NCBI RefSeq assembly: GCF_002874775.1
Contig: NZ_CP020991.1
Coordinates: forward strand, 2,693,679-2,757,678
DNA from: Monoglobus pectinilyticus
Lineage (GTDB): Bacteria; Bacillota; Clostridia; Monoglobales; Monoglobaceae
Direction of reading: 5' to 3'
DNA length: 64,000 nucleotides
The notes below the pieces were generated by a model. That model worked only from the letters and a program-made list of their open reading frames with translations, ran no database searches and was not told the origin of the DNA. The position numbers and the translations under genes were made by a program. Every line of letters starts with the position of its first letter. Within the stretch, counting starts at the first letter, position 1. Positions 60,162-64,000 of the stretch are shown piece after piece.

Positions 60162-61244
60162 ATGAAGATAATTAAAGGTATACAAAAAACGCCTGAAAAG
60201 GTTGTAGTTTATGGACCGGAAGGGATAGGTAAATCAACTTTTTTATCTTGTTTTCCGGAGCCGTTGTTTATTGATACAGAAGGAAGCACAAAACATATGA
60301 ATGTATCTAGATTGCCAAACCCGCAAAGTTGGATGGAATTGTTAGAAGAAATTAATTACGTTATTCAAAATCCTGGCTGCTGTAAAACACTTACAATAGA
60401 TACAATTGATTGGGCTGAACAGCTTTGTACAGAAAACATACTTGAAAAGTACGGTAAAAATGGAATTGAGGATTTTGGATATGGTACCGGATATGTATAT
60501 GTAAAAGAAGAATTTGGAAGATTTTTAAAGTTGCTGGATAATGTTATTGAGGCAGGAATAAATGTTGCTTTAGCTGCACATGCACAAATACGTAAATTTG
60601 AGCAGCCTGATGAACTTGGTGCATATGACAGATACGAACTGAAACTCGGAAAGAAAACTTCTTCACAAACAGCACCTCTTGTGAAGGAATGGGCTGATAT
60701 GGTTCTATTTGCAAATTATAAAACAATTTCTGTAGCTGTTGATAAAGATGGAAAAAAACATAAAGCTCAAGGTGGAAAGCGTGTAATGTATACAACTCAT
60801 CATCCATGCTGGGATGCGAAAAACAGGCATGGATTAGAAAGCGAGCTGCCATTTGATTATAAATATGTTGCAAATATATTTGATAACTTTGAACCACAGA
60901 GCCAAACACCTGTTAAACTTAATCAGACAGAACAAATAGAAAGAGAAATTGATGCTGTTATTGATAAAATTCCGAAACAAGATGAAGAAACTAAAACAAA
61001 TAAACAACAAATGAAGAAAATTAATGTTGACGGAATCCCTAAAGAATTAGCTAAATTAATGATTGAAAACAATGTTACTAAAGAAATGATTCAAAATGTT
61101 GTGCATCAAAAAGGTTATTATCCATCGGGTACACCAATTGAAAATTTTGATACTGAGTTTATAGAAGGGGTTCTGATAGGCGCCTGGGATGATGTATATA
61201 AAGTAATAGTTGAATATGAGACACTTCCTTGGGAAGAAAAATAA
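60162..61244 (+). CDS. Phage AAA ATPase (RecA-like nucleotide-binding protein)
   Basis: The product is 360 aa; AGGAGGT SD. The Walker A is VVYGPEGIGKSTFLS (near residue 20), with LFIDTEGSTKHM and the Walker B-like CKTLTIDTIDWAEQL. NVALAAHAQIRKFEQ, DRYELKLGKKTSSQTAPLVK and VLFANYK follow. This AAA_24 type occurs in phage replication modules between Gp157 and DUF669 and is thought to act on DNA with the ssDNA-binding partner. The last 100 residues are Lys/Glu-rich and variable. Confidence 0.85.
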   Translation: MKIIKGIQKTPEKVVVYGPEGIGKSTFLSCFPEPLFIDTEGSTKHMNVSRLPNPQSWMELLEEINYVIQNPGCCKTLTIDTIDWAEQLCTENILEKYGKNGIEDFGYGTGYVYVKEEFGRFLKLLDNVIEAGINVALAAHAQIRKFEQPDELGAYDRYELKLGKKTSSQTAPLVKEWADMVLFANYKTISVAVDKDGKKHKAQGGKRVMYTTHHPCWDAKNRHGLESELPFDYKYVANIFDNFEPQSQTPVKLNQTEQIEREIDAVIDKIPKQDEETKTNKQQMKKINVDGIPKELAKLMIENNVTKEMIQNVVHQKGYYPSGTPIENFDTEFIEGVLIGAWDDVYKVIVEYETLPWEEK

Positions 61245-61269
61245 ATAATAAAATTTGGAGGAAATAAAA

Positions 61270-61716
61270 ATGAGTAATGAATCAGAAAGAGAATATGGCT
61301 GGGATGATGAAATACAAAATGATGGACCGGAATATGTCGTTTTGCCGGATGGAGACTATAATTTTAAAGTAACAGGTTTTGAACGCGGCAGATATGAAGG
61401 TGGAGAGAAAATTCCGGCTTGTAATATGGCAATTATCACTTTAGAAATAGAGAATAACAAAGGAATTTGTTTTATACAAAACAGATTATTTTTACATAGT
61501 CGTTGTGAGGGGTTGTTGTGTGCATTTTTTACTTGTATTGGTCAGAGAAAGCATGGTGAAAAATTGAAAATGAATTGGAATGAAGTTGTCGGAGCAAGAG
61601 GAAGAGCAAAAATTGGACATCGTGAATATAATGGAAATATTTATAATGATATAAAAAGGTTTTACGCTCCCGATGAATCTGCACCAAAAAAATCATTCAC
61701 ACCAGGTAAATTCTAA
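61270..61716 (+). CDS. DUF669-family protein (probable phage ssDNA-binding)
   Basis: The start is ATG 61270 (MSNESEREYGWDDE); GGAGGAA just upstream is its SD, and the earlier TTG at 61255 overlaps it. The product is 148 aa. Signature: PDGDYNFKVTGFERGRYEGG, PACNMAIITLEIENNKG, and the WNEVVGARGRAKIGHREYNG segment. DUF669 proteins accompany phage recombination and replication genes. The stop overlaps the helicase ATG by one base (TAATG). Confidence 0.85.
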   Translation: MSNESEREYGWDDEIQNDGPEYVVLPDGDYNFKVTGFERGRYEGGEKIPACNMAIITLEIENNKGICFIQNRLFLHSRCEGLLCAFFTCIGQRKHGEKLKMNWNEVVGARGRAKIGHREYNGNIYNDIKRFYAPDESAPKKSFTPGKF

Positions 61717-63311
61717 TGGAATTAAGACCATATCAACAAGAAGCTGAAAAGGCAGTATTTGCCAAATGGAAAAAAGGGAATAAAAGAACTTTGCTAGTAT
61801 TACCTACAGGCACCGGTAAAACTATTGTATTTGCAAAGATAACTGAAAGATGTGTAAAGAATGGCGAGCGAGTTCTTATACTCGCTCATCGAGCCGAACT
61901 ATTGGAACAAGCAGCGGATAAAATTAAAAAAGTAACTGGGCTAAAATGTGCGGTTGAAAAGGCAGAAGAAAGTTGTATAGGCAGCTGGTATCGTATAGTT
62001 GTTGGCTCTGTTCAAACAATGATGCGTCAGAAACGTCTTAACCAATTTGATACAGACTACTTTGACACTATAATTATTGATGAAGCACATCATTGTATAT
62101 CAGACAGTTACCAAAAAGTGATAGATTATTTTAATGAAGCAAAATTATTGGGAGTAACAGCTACGCCTGACAGAGGTGATATGAAAAATCTTGGTAAGGT
62201 TTTTGAGAGCATGGCATATGAATATTCATTATCATTAGCAATTAAGGAAGGATTTTTATCACCAATTAAAGCTCAAACAATTCCTTTAAAACTTGATTTA
62301 ACAGAAGTGGGAACACAGGCCGGAGATTTTAAAACAAGCGATTTAGGTACAGCACTTGAGCCATATCTATATCAGATTGCGGATGAAATGAAAAAATATT
62401 GTGATGGGCGAAAGACAGTAGTTTTTTTGCCGCTAGTAAAAACCAGTCAAAAGTTTTGCAATATTTTGAATGAAAATGGTTTTAAGGCTGCAGAAATAAA
62501 TGGAAATAGTGATAATAGGTCAGAGATTTTAAACGATTTTAATTCAGGCAAATATAATGTTATTTGCAATTCCATGTTGCTTACAGAAGGCTGGGACTGT
62601 CCCAGTGTAGATTGTGTTGTTGTATTAAGGCCAACTAAGGTACGTAGTTTATATTGCCAAATGGTAGGCAGGGGAACACGTTTATCACCTGAAACCGGTA
62701 AAACTGAATTGTTAATACTTGATTTCCTTTGGCACACTGAACGACATGAACTTTGTAGACCGGCTCATCTAATATGCGAAAATGAAGAAGTTGCTCAAAA
62801 AATGACTGAAAATCTTGAAGCTTCAGGCTGTCCGATTGATATAGAAGAAGCAGAAGTTCAAGCCAGTGAAGATGTTGTTGTGCAGCGTGAAGAAGCTCTT
62901 GCTAAGCAGTTGTCGGAAATGAAAAAGAGAAAACGCAAATTAGTGGACCCTATACAATTTGAAATGAGTATACAAGCAGAAGATTTATCAGGGTATGTTC
63001 CGGCATTTGGCTGGGAAATGTCACCGCCAACGGACAAGCAGAAAAACGCACTCGAAAAGCTGGGTATTATGCCTGATGAAATTGAAAACTCCGGTAAAGC
63101 TGCGAAAATTTTAGACAGACTTGAGAAACGTAAAAATGAAGGACTGACAACGCCAAAACAAATTAGATGCTTAGAGCAAAAAGGATTTAAACATGTTGGA
63201 ACATGGCAGTTTGAAGCTGCAAGCAAATTGATTGCGAGAATATCTGCTAATGGGTGGAGAGTTCCAAATGGTATTAACCCCGCTACATTTAATCCCGAAT
63301 TAGGAGCATAG
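61716..63311 (+). CDS. Phage DEAD/DEAH-box helicase
   Basis: The product is 531 aa, coupled to DUF669. It opens with the SF2 pattern LRPYQQEAEKAV, motif I LPTGTGKTIVFA, Ia LAHRAELLEQA, II IIDEAHH (DEAH), III GVTATPDRGD, and the helicase C part with LTEGWDCPSVDCVVVLRPT and QMVGRGTRLSPETGK. The C-terminal 150 residues (LEKLGIMPDEIENS...QIRCLEQKGF) resemble the family's tail. It probably unwinds DNA at the phage origin. Confidence 0.92.
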   Translation: MELRPYQQEAEKAVFAKWKKGNKRTLLVLPTGTGKTIVFAKITERCVKNGERVLILAHRAELLEQAADKIKKVTGLKCAVEKAEESCIGSWYRIVVGSVQTMMRQKRLNQFDTDYFDTIIIDEAHHCISDSYQKVIDYFNEAKLLGVTATPDRGDMKNLGKVFESMAYEYSLSLAIKEGFLSPIKAQTIPLKLDLTEVGTQAGDFKTSDLGTALEPYLYQIADEMKKYCDGRKTVVFLPLVKTSQKFCNILNENGFKAAEINGNSDNRSEILNDFNSGKYNVICNSMLLTEGWDCPSVDCVVVLRPTKVRSLYCQMVGRGTRLSPETGKTELLILDFLWHTERHELCRPAHLICENEEVAQKMTENLEASGCPIDIEEAEVQASEDVVVQREEALAKQLSEMKKRKRKLVDPIQFEMSIQAEDLSGYVPAFGWEMSPPTDKQKNALEKLGIMPDEIENSGKAAKILDRLEKRKNEGLTTPKQIRCLEQKGFKHVGTWQFEAASKLIARISANGWRVPNGINPATFNPELGA

Positions 63312-63314
63312 GAT

Positions 63315-64000
63315 ATGGAAAATAACATTAATTTGATTGAACTGCTTGAATATATAGAACCATCATTTCTTGATTATCAGGATTGGGTTAATGTTGGAAT
63401 GGCACTTAAATATGAAGGATATACAGTACAGGATTGGGATAATTGGAGCAAACGTGACGCTAACCGTTATCATGCTGGGGAATGTGAGAAAAAGTGGAAT
63501 ACTTTTTCCGGTTCAAGTTCTCCTATAACAGCAGGAACCATAGTGAAAATGGCACAGGATAATGGTTTTAAATTTCATAAAGAAGATGTTGCTTTTGATT
63601 GGAATTCTGAGATAGGCAATAAAGATGATTTAGTTGTAATCGATAAAGGGTGGATTGAAACAAGTGAATTTAGCATACCACAAAAATGGAATCCTGTTGA
63701 ACAATTAACTACATATTTAGAAACACTGTTTGAAGCAAATGAAAACGTTGGGTATGTCACTCGGAGCTGGGAGAAAAACGGAAAGTACCTCCCGTCTAAA
63801 GGCTTGTGTGACAGGACGGCCGGAAGGTTAATTCAGGAGCTTTCAAAGTGTGAAGGAGATATATGTAAGGTTATTGGTGATTATAGTGAAAAGGCAGGAG
63901 CTTGGATACGTTTTAACCCTCTTGATGGTAAAGGTATAAAAAATGAAAACGTTACGGATTTTAGATATGCTTTGGTTGAATCAGATGTAATGGATTTAGG
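63315..64000 (+). CDS. Phage primase-like protein, N-terminal part (runs off window)
   Basis: ATG 63315 with TAGGAGC upstream, open to the right edge (228 codons). The start IELLEYIEPSFLDYQDWVNV, with GMALKYEGYTVQDWDNWSKR and KKWNTFSGSSSPITAGTIVKMAQ, is the PriCT-2-like domain found before the D5/VirE-type ATPase in phage primases. The expected ATPase part would begin beyond 64000. A role as replication primase/helicase is a family inference. Confidence 0.75.
   Translation, partial: MENNINLIELLEYIEPSFLDYQDWVNVGMALKYEGYTVQDWDNWSKRDANRYHAGECEKKWNTFSGSSSPITAGTIVKMAQDNGFKFHKEDVAFDWNSEIGNKDDLVVIDKGWIETSEFSIPQKWNPVEQLTTYLETLFEANENVGYVTRSWEKNGKYLPSKGLCDRTAGRLIQELSKCEGDICKVIGDYSEKAGAWIRFNPLDGKGIKNENVTDFRYALVESDVMDL

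Larger units (their letters stand above)
51790..64000. mobile_element. Prophage (left arm), continuing past the window
   Basis: It begins with a second serine recombinase next to the broken cotJC segment, then has a lysogeny block (ImmA-like, CI-like, four operators, Cro-like), tandem XRE modules, many small coupled genes and a replication block. No capsid, terminase or lysis genes are in view. The exact left attachment point lies in 51760-51800 but cannot be fixed without the right end. Confidence 0.8.

Overview
The window is a low-G+C Gram-positive chromosome segment, most likely from an anaerobic, pectin-degrading gut member of the Clostridia. Support: AT-rich DNA with purine-rich Shine-Dalgarno (SD) sites, an oxygen-sensitive class III ribonucleotide reductase (nrdD), spore-coat genes cotJA/cotJB/cotJC, a ClpE-type chaperone, a very large secreted pectin esterase and a GH105 unsaturated rhamnogalacturonyl hydrolase. 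The pectin content resembles Monoglobus; that genus is an inference, not something the sequence proves.

Layout. (1) 1-8545: a same-strand array of five Rhs/YD-repeat 3' cassettes. Each has a nearly identical Rhs core segment, a different C-terminal toxin tip and a downstream putative immunity gene. The series is a tip store with 5' truncations, an 11-bp core deletion and one tip frameshift. (2) 8600-12000: debris with three small HTH regulators, IS3-type ends and a broken GHKL ATPase gene. (3) 12044-20104: a MocR-like regulator without its PLP lysine, divergent from a 2130-residue acetylesterase/methylesterase fusion. (4) 20138-34279: housekeeping genes clpE, proC, purB, yraN, rnhB, rbgA, lepB, rplS, ftsY and smc. 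(5) 34470-40642: nrdD with tandem NrdR-like boxes, an IS3 remnant, the GH105 enzyme, a sugar isomerase and sfsA. (6) 40909-42191: about 1.25 kb with a consensus promoter, no plausible ORF, many hairpins and a strong terminator, a candidate large structured RNA. (7) 42194-47997: tandem-OB protein, deacetylase, ArsC/Spx-like protein, pentapeptide protein, zinc-ribbon protein and a TetM-like GTPase fused to a YacP/Rae1-type NYN RNase domain. (8) 48328 to the end: the cotJ operon, with cotJC cut twice. A 2.68-kb serine-recombinase element with 12-bp direct repeats separates codons 1-33 from the next 34. A second serine recombinase then opens a prophage that runs off the window.

The prophage arm holds an ImmA-like protease, a CI-like repressor with a four-operator switch, a Cro-like gene, five small XRE genes in tandemly duplicated divergent modules, a PP-loop enzyme, and a replication module (Gp157, AAA ATPase, DUF669, DEAD helicase, primase-like start). 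Removing the small element restores the first cotJC junction exactly in frame, so the locus resembles skin-type elements in sporulation genes. The two best leads are this doubly interrupted cotJC and the long RNA at 40.9-42.2 kb.
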